Below are positions 52,125-61,480 of a DNA stretch of 64,000 nucleotides, piece after piece. Under the pieces are notes generated by a model that worked only from the letters and a program-made list of their open reading frames with translations, was not told where the DNA came from and made no database searches. Both the position numbers and the translations under genes were made by a program. The stretch is taken from NCBI GenBank assembly GCA_934613645.1, contig CAKTTC010000009.1, positions 1-64,000 on the forward strand. The letters are read 5' to 3'. Within the stretch, counting starts at the first letter, position 1. The number at the start of each line of letters is the position of its first letter. This stretch comes from an uncultured Opitutales bacterium. GTDB taxonomy: Bacteria; Verrucomicrobiota; Verrucomicrobiia; Opitutales; Intestinicryptomonadaceae.

Positions 52125-52634
52125 ATGATATCCAAAAATGTCCAACGCGCTTTCAACGAGCAGATAAACAGGGAACTGTTTTCGGCGTATTTGTATGCGG
52201 CAATAGCGGCGGTTTTCGCCCAAAAAAGTTTAGACGGTTTTGCAAACTGGTTTAAAATCCAAGCGCGCGAGGAAGTCGCCCACGCGGAAGGGTTCTTCAA
52301 CTACATAATCGAGCGGGGCGGGGCTGTGGAGCTTGGCGCGATAGCCTCTCCGCAGTTCGACGGGGCGTCGTGCGCGGATATGTTCGCAATTTCGCTCGAA
52401 CACGAAAAGTTCGTGACCGCTAGCATAGACTCTCTCTGCGACTTGGCCGACGCCGAGCGCGACAGGGCTTCGGCCTTGTTCCTGCAATGGTATGTGCGCG
52501 AACAGGTAGAGGAAGAGGCGACTTTCCAGAAGATTCTCGACAACCTCCGCACGATAGGCGACAACCGTTGCGCCCTCATGGCAATGGACGCCGAGTTCGC
52601 CAAGCGCGAGTATTGCGCCCCGCATATCCAGTAG
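52125..52634 (+). CDS. ftnA: Ferritin
   Basis: A 169-residue non-haem ferritin with a four-helix bundle. It has the ferroxidase Glu and His ligands in LFSAYLYAAIAAVF and AREEVAHAEGFFNYI, and later EQVEEEATFQKI with the third-site glutamates. It stores iron and limits oxidative damage. It is followed by a strong terminator. Confidence 0.95.
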   Translation: MISKNVQRAFNEQINRELFSAYLYAAIAAVFAQKSLDGFANWFKIQAREEVAHAEGFFNYIIERGGAVELGAIASPQFDGASCADMFAISLEHEKFVTASIDSLCDLADAERDRASALFLQWYVREQVEEEATFQKILDNLRTIGDNRCALMAMDAEFAKREYCAPHIQ

Positions 52635-52713
52635 TGTTGGCGGGCGGGTGCTACGCCCCACACTCCCAAAAAATTTATTTGTTCTTTCATTTTTTTGTTT
52701 GTTGTGTTGTTTC

Positions 52714-52746
52714 AGCCCGACGGCGTAGCTCCGTCGGGCTTTTTTT
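52714..52746 (+). terminator. Intrinsic terminator after ferritin
   Basis: A stem AGCCCGACGG/CCGTCGGGCT (loop CGTAGCT) is followed by seven T. Confidence 0.93.
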
Positions 52747-52770
52747 GCCTTTTGTTCGCGTTCGGAGGCG

Positions 52771-54576
52771 TTATTTAACGGGTTTAAACAACGCGTAATC
52801 CATCGGGCGAACAACGCCTTTTTTGTATTTGAAATCTTTTTTTGTGTAGTTTGTGACAATCTCGCTTCCGTCGGAATAGCGCGTCAGGAAAACGTCGTGC
52901 GCAATTTCGTCGTGGAAGTCCATAAATTCGAGCTGCAGATACTTCGATTTTTGGTATTCGTCGTAGCCCGTTTTTACGTCGGGAAAGTTTTTTTCGTTGT
53001 CCAAATGCCAGTAATATGTGGGGCGTCCGCCGAATTCGTATAACTTCAGCCTGCGCGTTTCGGGCGTAAACGACGTTGACCAGCTCGATTTTTGCGTGCG
53101 CGTGCGGCAGTTGTAGTCGATTGTCGAGGCAAACGGGTTGCTCAAAATGATTCCGTGGTAGGCTATCTGCCAAATCGGGATAAGCCGCGTTATCAGGGGC
53201 GATTCGCGGCCGAGATATTTCGGATACGCGCTCACATAGAGGGCGTAGTCGAACGTATTTGCCACTTGGTCGCAAGGCCCTTCGCTTCCGAACGAGCCGA
53301 AGAATGCGTCGGAAAGCAACCCCACTTGGTTCATATAAAACGCGGTGTCGTTAAGCGTGCAGAAGTGCGATATATCGAAACATCTATACGGTGAAATCGC
53401 CGTTGTAACGTCTATATGGACACCGCTTGTAAAGCCGAGTTGTTGCATGTCGGTGTATTCCTTCAGCACTTGTTTGTAGTAGACTTGATGCCAGCAGGGT
53501 CTGTAGGCTTCGCCGCCCAGCCCTTCGTAGTGAATGTATGAGCCGTCCTTTTGCAACGCCAGTTCCGACTTGTTAAATGCGGGGGAAACCGTGTAGTTTT
53601 CGGTGTGCATAATGTGCGGAATTGTCTGGTAGCCGAGCTTTTTGCCGAGCGCGTTGAATTCGCGGCATTTTGCGTTTCCGCCAAGCTCCGCCGCAGCCGT
53701 GCCATAGATTGGAGAAAATCCCTCTATGCGCAAATTCCAGTTTGTAACTATTACGTCCGTCTTTTCTACGCCCAGCGATTTCAGTTTCTTCATGGCGTCC
53801 ATGACTGAGTCGAAATTGCGGATAATTCTGGGATTGGGCGTTTCCACGTCTTTCCAGTGGTATCCGCGGAACTTTCCCCACATGCTTTCATACATCGAAG
53901 CCGCCATTGTAAACTTGGTGACGATTGAATCGACCGAATACCTCAGCTGCGGATTGCTCTTGATTCTCTCTTTCAACGGCACTACTTCGCCCCTTCCGAG
54001 CTGGTAGTCGCGGTAGGCGCGCCCCATTGAAGAATAGTTCGCGTCCGCGCCCTTGAAGTAGACAAAATCTATTACCAAGTCTTCGTAAATCGGCATTCCG
54101 ATTTGACCTATCCCAAAACGGGGGAAGAGCTTGTATTCGCCGTTTTTGACTGTCAAAATCATTGAGAATTCATATTTCAGCCCTTTGATTATCGCCACAA
54201 AAGCTTCGTCGCCCTTTTTGAAGCCGAACATTTGCATGGGATTGCGCGGTTCGATAATCGAACCGTTGTCGTGGGTGAATTCCCCCATTCGTCCGTCCGA
54301 AAGAACCCAGTAGCCCTTTTCGCCCTTCGTTGCAATAGCGTCGGGATTTACAATATCGATATGCTCGATTCGCATCCAGCTGTTTCTCGAACGTTTTTTA
54401 TACGGAATGCGCAAGCGCGCGGTGTTGGCGTCGATTTTTTCAAGCTTTATGCTTTCCTCGGTTGACTTGCCGTCTTTCCATTTCGTAATTACGTTTACCG
54501 AGTCGGTAGCCGCAGCCGCATACGTTGCGGCAAGGAATGAAAGCATGCCTGCTATTGTTAACGTTTTTAATCTCAT
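52771..54576 (-). CDS. Secreted putative glycoside hydrolase (TIM-barrel, DUF5696-like)
   Basis: 601 residues with a signal peptide (about 1-23, ending AAA-T). The first third is beta-rich (a galactose-mutarotase-like fold is plausible). The rest resembles TIM-barrel glycosidases of the DUF5696/GH101 type: VIVTNWNLRIEGFSPIYGTA, IPHIMHTENYTVSP, SGVHIDVTTAISPYRCFD and DAFFGSFGSEGPCDQVAN, where Asp and Glu residues at strand ends could be catalytic. I cannot assign a family with confidence. It has a 233-bp promoter region shared with the divergent efflux operon. Confidence 0.65.
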   Translation of the reverse strand: MRLKTLTIAGMLSFLAATYAAAATDSVNVITKWKDGKSTEESIKLEKIDANTARLRIPYKKRSRNSWMRIEHIDIVNPDAIATKGEKGYWVLSDGRMGEFTHDNGSIIEPRNPMQMFGFKKGDEAFVAIIKGLKYEFSMILTVKNGEYKLFPRFGIGQIGMPIYEDLVIDFVYFKGADANYSSMGRAYRDYQLGRGEVVPLKERIKSNPQLRYSVDSIVTKFTMAASMYESMWGKFRGYHWKDVETPNPRIIRNFDSVMDAMKKLKSLGVEKTDVIVTNWNLRIEGFSPIYGTAAAELGGNAKCREFNALGKKLGYQTIPHIMHTENYTVSPAFNKSELALQKDGSYIHYEGLGGEAYRPCWHQVYYKQVLKEYTDMQQLGFTSGVHIDVTTAISPYRCFDISHFCTLNDTAFYMNQVGLLSDAFFGSFGSEGPCDQVANTFDYALYVSAYPKYLGRESPLITRLIPIWQIAYHGIILSNPFASTIDYNCRTRTQKSSWSTSFTPETRRLKLYEFGGRPTYYWHLDNEKNFPDVKTGYDEYQKSKYLQLEFMDFHDEIAHDVFLTRYSDGSEIVTNYTKKDFKYKKGVVRPMDYALFKPVK

Positions 54577-54696
54577 AATCTTTTTATCCTCCTTGTGTTA
54601 TATTGTTTTTTTCGCGGCTGCAAAGACAACCGCAAAAGTTAGTGTGATTCTACTACATAGGATAGGATAGTCAAGAAAAAAGAAAATTTTGCTTGC

Positions 54697-54734
54697 AATC
54701 AAAAGATTTAATCAAATGATTAAATCTTTTGATT
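54697..54734. promoter_or_regulatory. Perfect 18-bp-arm palindrome, candidate TetR operator
   Basis: Arms of 18 bp (left 54697-54714, AATCAAAAGATTTAATCA; right 54717-54734) are perfect reverse complements around AA. The right arm ends in TTGATT, which 17 bp later is followed by AACAAT, a plausible promoter for the RND operon starting at 54811. The operon's last gene is a TetR repressor, so this is a strong candidate for its operator. Confidence 0.7.
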
Positions 54735-54810
54735 AAACTCGAAATACCTAAAACAATCCGCATGTCGGGCTGGGCAGCTCAGCCGCAGGCGGCAACTACT
54801 CTGAAAATTT

Positions 54811-55944
54811 ATGAAAAAGACAATAACACTAACGGCAATGTTAATAGCGGCCGCGCTTTTTGCGGGCTGCTCCAAGAAGTCGAATCAGGCGCGCGCGGTA
54901 GTTCCCGACGACGTCTATGTGGCAACTCCCATCGTCAAGCCGATAGAGCTTTGGGACGAATTTACCGCGAGGGTCGATTCCATAAAATCGGTCGATGTCC
55001 GCGCGCGCGTGTCGGGATATCTTGAAAAGGTGAATTTTGCCGAGGGGCAGATGGTCAAAGAGGGCGACCTGCTTTTCGTAATAGACCCGCGCCCGTATGA
55101 GGCGGCGGTAGAGGCCGCCAAAGCCCGCATTGCCGAGGTCGAAGCGCGTTTGGCGTTGGCAAAAAGCAATCTTTCGCGCGCCGAGGGCATGTATAAGGCG
55201 ACAGTCGTCTCTAAGGAAGTCTACGAAACCCGCAATGCCGAAGTGCTTTCGGCGAAGGCGGCTCTTGCAAACGCCAAGGCTCAGTTGCGCGACGCCGAGC
55301 TGAATCTGGAATTTACGCACATCAAAGCCCCCATTTCGGGCAGGGTCAGCGAAACGCAGATAGACGCGGGCAACTTGGTAACCGCCAACTCCACGCTGCT
55401 TACGTCAATCGTCAAAAGCGACGTTGTTCAGGCGTATTTCGAAGCCAGCGAGCACGACATCATCAGATACGAAAAACTCGGGCTTTTCAAGAAAATCGAC
55501 CAGAAGAAGCTTCTCGGGCCCGACGCCAAGCTGCGCCTGATGTCCGATTCCACCAAAGTCTTCGACGGCAAAGTGACGTATTTCGACAACAAAATGGGGC
55601 GTTCAACCTCAAGCCTTACAATGCGCGCCGACATTGCAAACCCCTCCGACCTCCTCAAGGCGGGTATGTTCGGCAAGCTTAAAATGAAAGTCGGCGAAGA
55701 CGCCAACGCAATGCTCGTGCGCGAAGACGTTATCGGCACCGACTTGGTAAACCGCTATGTAATGGTTGTGGACGCCGACAACAAGGTTGTCTACAAGCCG
55801 CTTAAAATAGGCGCGCTTGTGGGCAAATTCAGAATCATAGAAAGCGGTTTGGACAAATCCGACCGCGTAGTCGTAAAAGGTTTGCATGCGGCGGTTGCGG
55901 GCAGAACGGTCAACCCGATTGCCTCTAAAATGGACGCCGAATAG
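54811..55944 (+). CDS. RND efflux membrane fusion protein
   Basis: A 377-residue periplasmic adaptor (AcrA/MexA type). A lipoprotein signal ends LFAGC (Cys20). The barrel-sandwich/lipoyl part (VRARVSGYLEKVNFAEGQMVKEGDLLFVIDPRPYEAAVEAA), a coiled-coil hairpin (about 100-165), and a second lipoyl half (THIKAPISGRVSETQIDAGNLV) are clear. It links the pump to the outer membrane channel. It is the first gene of the operon, 18 bp before the pump gene. Confidence 0.95.
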   Translation: MKKTITLTAMLIAAALFAGCSKKSNQARAVVPDDVYVATPIVKPIELWDEFTARVDSIKSVDVRARVSGYLEKVNFAEGQMVKEGDLLFVIDPRPYEAAVEAAKARIAEVEARLALAKSNLSRAEGMYKATVVSKEVYETRNAEVLSAKAALANAKAQLRDAELNLEFTHIKAPISGRVSETQIDAGNLVTANSTLLTSIVKSDVVQAYFEASEHDIIRYEKLGLFKKIDQKKLLGPDAKLRLMSDSTKVFDGKVTYFDNKMGRSTSSLTMRADIANPSDLLKAGMFGKLKMKVGEDANAMLVREDVIGTDLVNRYVMVVDADNKVVYKPLKIGALVGKFRIIESGLDKSDRVVVKGLHAAVAGRTVNPIASKMDAE

Positions 55945-55962
55945 CTTTGGAGGAAACGCAAA

Positions 55963-58900
55963 ATGAAGTTTTCGCACTTCTTTATTGACCGACCCATTTT
56001 CGCGGCGGTCATTTCAATCGTGATAGTTTTGCTGGGCTTGGTGGGCTACTACAAGCTGCCGATTGCCCAGTATCCCGACGTCGTGCCCCCGAGTATTTCG
56101 GTATCCACGGCGTATGCGGGCGCGTCTCCTGAAATCATAATGGAGACTGTCGCAGCCCCGATAGAGCAGGAAATCAACGGCGTTGAAAACATGATTTACA
56201 TGACAAGCCAGTGCAATTCCGACGGCTCTTTGCGCACAACTGTAACGTTCGCGCTCGGCACCAACATCGACATCGCCCAAGTTCAGGTTCAAAACCGCGT
56301 GGCCATTGCAACGCCGCGCCTGCCCGACGAAGTGCGCTCATACGGCGTTACGGTCAACAAGCGTTCGCCCGACATGCTGCTTGCGGTGAGCTTGCTCTCG
56401 CCCGACAAGTCGCGCGACAAGCTGTATCTTACCAACTACGCAATCACGCAGATGAAGGACAGGCTCGCCCGCGTCTACGGCGTGGGTTCTATCGAAATCT
56501 TCGGCGCGCGCGAATACTCAATGCGCATTTGGCTCGACCCCGACAAGCTTTCGCACGTCAACATGACGCCCGCAAAAGTTGCCGCCGCCCTGCGCGAGCA
56601 GAACAAACAGGTTGCCGCGGGCAAGCTCAATCAGGCTCCCATAGCCAATCCCGACGCCGCCTACGAACTTACAATCAACACTCAGGGACGCCTCACTTCG
56701 CCCGAGGAATTCGGCAACATAGTTGTAAAATACGACAAAGACGGGCGCGTTGTCCGCCTGAAGGACATCGCCCGCGTGGAGCTTGGCGCATACACGTATT
56801 CCGACGAGTCCAAGCTCAACGGCAGCGACTGCGTCACAATGGCGGCATACCAGCTCCCCGGTTCGAACGCGCTCGAAACCGCGCAGAAATTGCGCGCGCT
56901 TTTGGCGGAAATGAAAAAGGAGTTCCCCGTGGGCGTCGATTACGACATTTCGCTCGACAACACCGAATACATCAGCAATTCAATCAACGCCGTCTACCAT
57001 ACCATTTACGAGGCGATTTTGCTTGTAGTTTTGGTTATGATGGTGTTCCTGCAGAATTGGCGCGCGGCGGTTATCCCGATTTTCGCGATTCCCGTTTCGC
57101 TTGTGGGCACGTTCTTTTTTATGCTGCTGTTCGGCTTTTCGATAAACAACCTTTCGCTGTTCGGCTTGGTGCTTGCAATCGGTATCGTAGTTGACGACGC
57201 AATCGTGGTTGTAGAAAACGTGGAGCGCAACATGCGCGACGGCCTCGACGCGCGCGAAGCCACCAAAAAGGCCATGAGCCAAGTTCAGGGCGCGCTGATT
57301 GCAATAGCGTTCGTGCTCAGTGCCGTGTTCGTTCCCACGGCGTTTATCGACGGCATTTCGGGGCAGTTCTACCGCCAGTTCGCGCTTACGATTGCGGCCT
57401 CCACAATAATTTCGGCGGTTGTTTCGCTTACGCTTTCGCCCGCGCTTTGCGCAATTTTGATGAAAAAGCGCGAGCGCGAAGACTGGTTTACAAGGCTCTG
57501 GAATTTCTGCTTCGGCTGGTTCTTCAGGGGATTCAACAAATGCTTCTTCTGGACTTCCGAAAAATACGGAAATTTCGTCCGCAGAATTTTGAGGTTCTCG
57601 TTCCTGATTCTGTTTTTGTATGTCGGACTTCTCTTCTTTACGGGCTACCAGTTCCAAGTAGTGCCCAAGGGCTTCATTCCCAAACAGGACAACGGCTACA
57701 TCTTCGGCGCAATGCAGCTGCCCGACGGCGTGACGCTTGAGCACACCAAAAAGGCGGTCGACAAGGGCTTGGAGGTTCTTTCGAAAATCGACGGCGTGCA
57801 GGACGTGACGACAATCGCGGGCGTAAGCGGCGCAACGTTCACAAAAGTCAGCAACGCGGGCGCAATGTTCGTGCGTCTCCGCCCCAAGGAAGAGCGCGTC
57901 CAAAAGGGAATCACGCTCGACTCCATTTTGGGACAGGCGTATATGGCTCTGAAAAAGGGCGTGCCCGAGTCGAATTCGTTCGTGCTCACTCCGCCCGCCG
58001 TCAACGGCATCGGCATGGGCGGCGACTTCAAATGCTACATTCAGGACAGAACCGGCAGAGGCATTGCCGACGTTGAAAAATACACGCGCATGATTGCCTA
58101 CGAGGCAATGACGAAAAACCCCGAGGTTTCGCTCGCGTTTACAACATACCGCATCTCCACGCCGCAGCTCTACGTCGATATCGACCGCGAGCGCGCGCAG
58201 AAGCTGAACGTTCCAATCAGCTCCATTTTCGAGACAATGCAATACAACTTGGGTTCGGTTTACGTAAACGACTTCAACCTGCTCAACCGCGTCTACCGCG
58301 TTTCCGTTCAGGCGGAAGGCTCAAACAGAACCGACATTCCCGACATCTACAACCTCAAGGTTCAGAACGTGGAGGGCGACAACGTCCCGCTCGGCTCTGT
58401 GGCGAATATCCGCCGCATAATCGGACCCGACACGGTAAACCGCTACAACCTCTACCCCGCCGCCGAAATTATGGGCAACTTGGGCGAAGGCTACAGCACG
58501 GGCGAGGCGATGGCGGTTATAGAAAAGACCGCGCGCGAATTGCTGCCGTCGGGCATGGGTATGGAATGGACGGACTTGGCGTATCAGGAAAAACTTGTCG
58601 GCAACACGTCGATTATCATATTCGCTTTGTGCGTGGTGTTCGTGTTCCTGATTCTCGCCGCGCTCTACGAGAGCTGGACGCTGCCGCTTACAATCATTCT
58701 GATTGTTCCGCTCGTTCTGCTTTTCGCATTGCTGGGCATTGAAGCGCGCGGGCTGGACAACAACCTGATGACGCAAATCGGAATGGTCGTGCTCATCGGT
58801 CTTGCCTGCAAAAACGCCATTTTGATTGTGGAGTTTGCAAAGCAGCGTCAGGAGAAGGGCGAGGAAATTGTAAGCGCGGTTTCGCACGCTTCGCAAAACA

Positions 58901-59109
58901 GACTCCGCCCGATTTTGATGACGTCGTTCGCGTTCATTTTGGGCGTTGTGCCGCTGGCGTTTTCGCTCACGTCGGGTTCTGAATTGCGCCAGCCTTTGGG
59001 CACGGCGGTTATGTATGGAATGCTCGGCGTAACGCTGATGGGTTTGATTTTCACGCCCGTTTTCTTCTACGTCATCAGACGCAACTACAAGCCCTCAATT
59101 AAGGAATAA
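55963..59109 (+). CDS. RND multidrug efflux pump (HAE1/AcrB family)
   Basis: A 1048-residue inner membrane transporter with 12 helices and two large periplasmic loops. The start FSHFFIDRPIFAAVISIVIVLLGLVGYYKLPIAQYPDVVPP is typical HAE1. The paired Asp in helix 4 are in GIVVDDAIVVVENVERNM, and the Lys partner is in LIGLACKNAILIVEFAKQ (helix 10). Substrate range (drugs, bile acids) is unknown. Length is standard. Confidence 0.97.
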   Translation: MKFSHFFIDRPIFAAVISIVIVLLGLVGYYKLPIAQYPDVVPPSISVSTAYAGASPEIIMETVAAPIEQEINGVENMIYMTSQCNSDGSLRTTVTFALGTNIDIAQVQVQNRVAIATPRLPDEVRSYGVTVNKRSPDMLLAVSLLSPDKSRDKLYLTNYAITQMKDRLARVYGVGSIEIFGAREYSMRIWLDPDKLSHVNMTPAKVAAALREQNKQVAAGKLNQAPIANPDAAYELTINTQGRLTSPEEFGNIVVKYDKDGRVVRLKDIARVELGAYTYSDESKLNGSDCVTMAAYQLPGSNALETAQKLRALLAEMKKEFPVGVDYDISLDNTEYISNSINAVYHTIYEAILLVVLVMMVFLQNWRAAVIPIFAIPVSLVGTFFFMLLFGFSINNLSLFGLVLAIGIVVDDAIVVVENVERNMRDGLDAREATKKAMSQVQGALIAIAFVLSAVFVPTAFIDGISGQFYRQFALTIAASTIISAVVSLTLSPALCAILMKKREREDWFTRLWNFCFGWFFRGFNKCFFWTSEKYGNFVRRILRFSFLILFLYVGLLFFTGYQFQVVPKGFIPKQDNGYIFGAMQLPDGVTLEHTKKAVDKGLEVLSKIDGVQDVTTIAGVSGATFTKVSNAGAMFVRLRPKEERVQKGITLDSILGQAYMALKKGVPESNSFVLTPPAVNGIGMGGDFKCYIQDRTGRGIADVEKYTRMIAYEAMTKNPEVSLAFTTYRISTPQLYVDIDRERAQKLNVPISSIFETMQYNLGSVYVNDFNLLNRVYRVSVQAEGSNRTDIPDIYNLKVQNVEGDNVPLGSVANIRRIIGPDTVNRYNLYPAAEIMGNLGEGYSTGEAMAVIEKTARELLPSGMGMEWTDLAYQEKLVGNTSIIIFALCVVFVFLILAALYESWTLPLTIILIVPLVLLFALLGIEARGLDNNLMTQIGMVVLIGLACKNAILIVEFAKQRQEKGEEIVSAVSHASQNRLRPILMTSFAFILGVVPLAFSLTSGSELRQPLGTAVMYGMLGVTLMGLIFTPVFFYVIRRNYKPSIKE

Positions 59110-59111
59110 CA

Positions 59112-60605
59112 ATGAAGAGGATTTACATTTTCGCAACAACGGCGGCCTTGCTTTCGGGCTGTATGGTAGGCCCCGACTACGAAGAGGCGTCGAAGGCGGT
59201 GAAGCTGCCCGAAACGCTCACGGCGCAGCAGTTTGCGCGCGACGGCGGCGCGTGGAAAGACGCCGTCCCCGCCGATTCGCTCGACAAGGGCGACTGGTGG
59301 AAGATTTTCAACGACGCCGTTTTGGACAAGCTCCTTGCGCGCTGCGCCGAAAACAATCCCGACTTGGCGTCGGCATACTACCGCGTGGAACAGGCTCGGG
59401 AAGCGGCGTTGATGGACAAAAGCCAGCTTTATCCGCAGCTTGACGGCCACGCGTCGTTCGCCCGCAGGGGCACGTCGAGGCATTCGGCGACTTACATGGG
59501 CGAATACGACAACTGGGCTGCGGGCTTCGGCATTTCTTGGGACTTGGACTTGTTCGGGCGCGTCCGCAGCCTGCTCGATTCCGACGTGGCCACCGCGCAG
59601 GCTACTCTTTGTGCGTATAGGTCGCTTATGCTGAATTTACAGGCGAACGTTGCAAAAACGTATTTTGCAATCCGCAGCCTGAAGGCCGAAATAGAGGTTC
59701 TGGAGCGCACCTACGAAGTCCGCAAGGAAGACACCGCGCTTGTCAAACGCCGCGTAGCGATGGACTATTCCACGAATATCGACTTAAAGCGCGCAATCCA
59801 GCAGGAACACGAGGCGGCGGCGCAGTTGGCGTCGGTTCGCCGTCAGGAGTTGCTTGCCGAAAACACGCTCGCGCAGCTTTTGGGCACAAGCCCCGCGGAG
59901 CTTGGCGTGAAGTTCGAGCCAATCGCAAAGGAGCTTCCGAAAATGCCGCAGGCAGTTCCCTCGCAACTGCTTGAACGCCGTCCCGACATAGCCGCCGCCG
60001 AGCGCGAAGTATACGCGGCAAACGCGAGAATCGGCGCGGCGCAGGCGGCCTTCTACCCGACTGTTTCGCTCACCGCCAACACCGATTTAAACGCGCAGAA
60101 AATCGAAAAGCTCATAAATTCGGGCAGCTTTGCATGGGGCATAAGCCCGCAAATTTACATTCCGATTTTCGAGGCGGGCAGGAATATCGCCCAGAAGCGC
60201 GTGGCTTTGGCTGCTCACAAAGAGACGCTTGAAAAATACCGTTCAACAGTCATTTCGGCAGTCAAGGAAGTTGAGGACGCGCTTGTAAACATCAAGTATA
60301 TGGCGGACGAATTCCGCGAGTTCGGCGAGGTCGTAAAGGCGTCGGCGGACGTTCAGAAGATGACGCGCGTTCAATACGACGAAGGCTACACCGACTACTT
60401 CTCGGTAAGCGACGCCCAGCGAATCCACCTTACAAACGAACGCCAGCTGATTGTTCTGCACGGCGAGCAGTTTGCCGCGTGCGTTTCGCTGATACAGTCG
60501 CTCGGCGGCGGCTGGAAAACGGAGTTCCCCGAAAGCGCGACAGACGGCGCGGGCAGAAACGTGGGCGACGACTTCGGCCAGCACGACATTCTTCCCAAGT
60601 ATTAG
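59112..60605 (+). CDS. Outer membrane efflux channel (NodT/OprM family)
   Basis: A 497-residue TolC-like outer membrane factor with a lipoprotein signal (LLSGC, Cys17). Its two repeated halves show the family marks: WWKIFNDAVLDKLLARCAENNPDLASAYYRVEQAR, then AAEREVYAANARIGAAQAAFYPTVSL and EVEDALVNIKYMADEF. It completes the tripartite pump. It starts 2 bp after the pump gene stop. Confidence 0.95.
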   Translation: MKRIYIFATTAALLSGCMVGPDYEEASKAVKLPETLTAQQFARDGGAWKDAVPADSLDKGDWWKIFNDAVLDKLLARCAENNPDLASAYYRVEQAREAALMDKSQLYPQLDGHASFARRGTSRHSATYMGEYDNWAAGFGISWDLDLFGRVRSLLDSDVATAQATLCAYRSLMLNLQANVAKTYFAIRSLKAEIEVLERTYEVRKEDTALVKRRVAMDYSTNIDLKRAIQQEHEAAAQLASVRRQELLAENTLAQLLGTSPAELGVKFEPIAKELPKMPQAVPSQLLERRPDIAAAEREVYAANARIGAAQAAFYPTVSLTANTDLNAQKIEKLINSGSFAWGISPQIYIPIFEAGRNIAQKRVALAAHKETLEKYRSTVISAVKEVEDALVNIKYMADEFREFGEVVKASADVQKMTRVQYDEGYTDYFSVSDAQRIHLTNERQLIVLHGEQFAACVSLIQSLGGGWKTEFPESATDGAGRNVGDDFGQHDILPKY

Positions 60606-60623
60606 GCAATTTCGGAGGCGGAC

Positions 60624-61289
60624 GTGGAAACGAATTTTCTGGCGAAATACTGCGGCGGCGAAGAGCTTGACACTCCGTCGAAAATTCTCGTCGCCGCGCT
60701 GATTGAGTTTGCCGACGCCCCCGTAAAAAGCGTCGGCACGCGCGACATCGCGCGGCGCGCGGGCGTGAACATAGCGGCTATAAGCTACTATTTCAAAGGT
60801 AAAAACGGGCTTTATGCCGAGCTGATAACACAGATTGTAGACTACTTCGAGGGGCTTGTGAAAGTCTTCTTCGACCGCCACGAAGCCCTGCTGCGCAACC
60901 CCTCCAAATCGGAAGCCGTTGCGCTGCTTAAAGACTACATTTCATGGCGCGTGCGTTCCCCCAAAAAGGGAAACGATATCCACAAATACATATTCTCCAT
61001 TCTAATCCGCGAGGAGATAAACAAAACCCCGCTATTTATGCAGGTCTACACGCGCCTTATCAAGAAAAACGACGCGCTTTTCCGCGACTGCGTGAAAATG
61101 GTTATGGGTGATAAAATCGGCGAAGAAACCGCGGGGACAATGGGTGTGATTATGTTGGGGACAATGATGCGTCTCGACCTCGTGCCCGATTCCTTCGCGC
61201 TTTCGATGGGCTGGCAGGGTATCGGCGCGGAGGAGTCGGAGAAAATCCTCTCGGCAATGCTCGAAATGCTCGACAAAGTTTTGGCGTAA
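60624..61289 (+). CDS. TetR-family regulator (CecR-like)
   Basis: A 221-residue repressor. The start is GTG at 60624 with GGAGG (60614-60618) correctly spaced. The N-terminal helix-turn-helix is in VGTRDIARRAGVNIAAISYYFKGKNGLYAEL. The C-terminal half resembles the CecR (DUF1956) ligand domain. It ends the efflux operon, so it probably represses the operon through the palindrome at 54697-54734, with an efflux substrate as inducer. Confidence 0.92.
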   Translation: METNFLAKYCGGEELDTPSKILVAALIEFADAPVKSVGTRDIARRAGVNIAAISYYFKGKNGLYAELITQIVDYFEGLVKVFFDRHEALLRNPSKSEAVALLKDYISWRVRSPKKGNDIHKYIFSILIREEINKTPLFMQVYTRLIKKNDALFRDCVKMVMGDKIGEETAGTMGVIMLGTMMRLDLVPDSFALSMGWQGIGAEESEKILSAMLEMLDKVLA

Positions 61290-61480
61290 TTCGCGTCAGT
61301 TTGCCTTCGGGCGGCGGAGCGCGCCAACGCATTCGGGTACGGCTGAGTTTGCCCGTGCGGCAGAAACGTCGTTCGCGTTTGCGGGCGGCGTTTTTTTCGG
61401 CAAATGTGTTTGACACGCTCTTCGGCGGCTCATAGAAATTCCAACATAAAACCACACACAAACAAACATTCGGAGCATTT

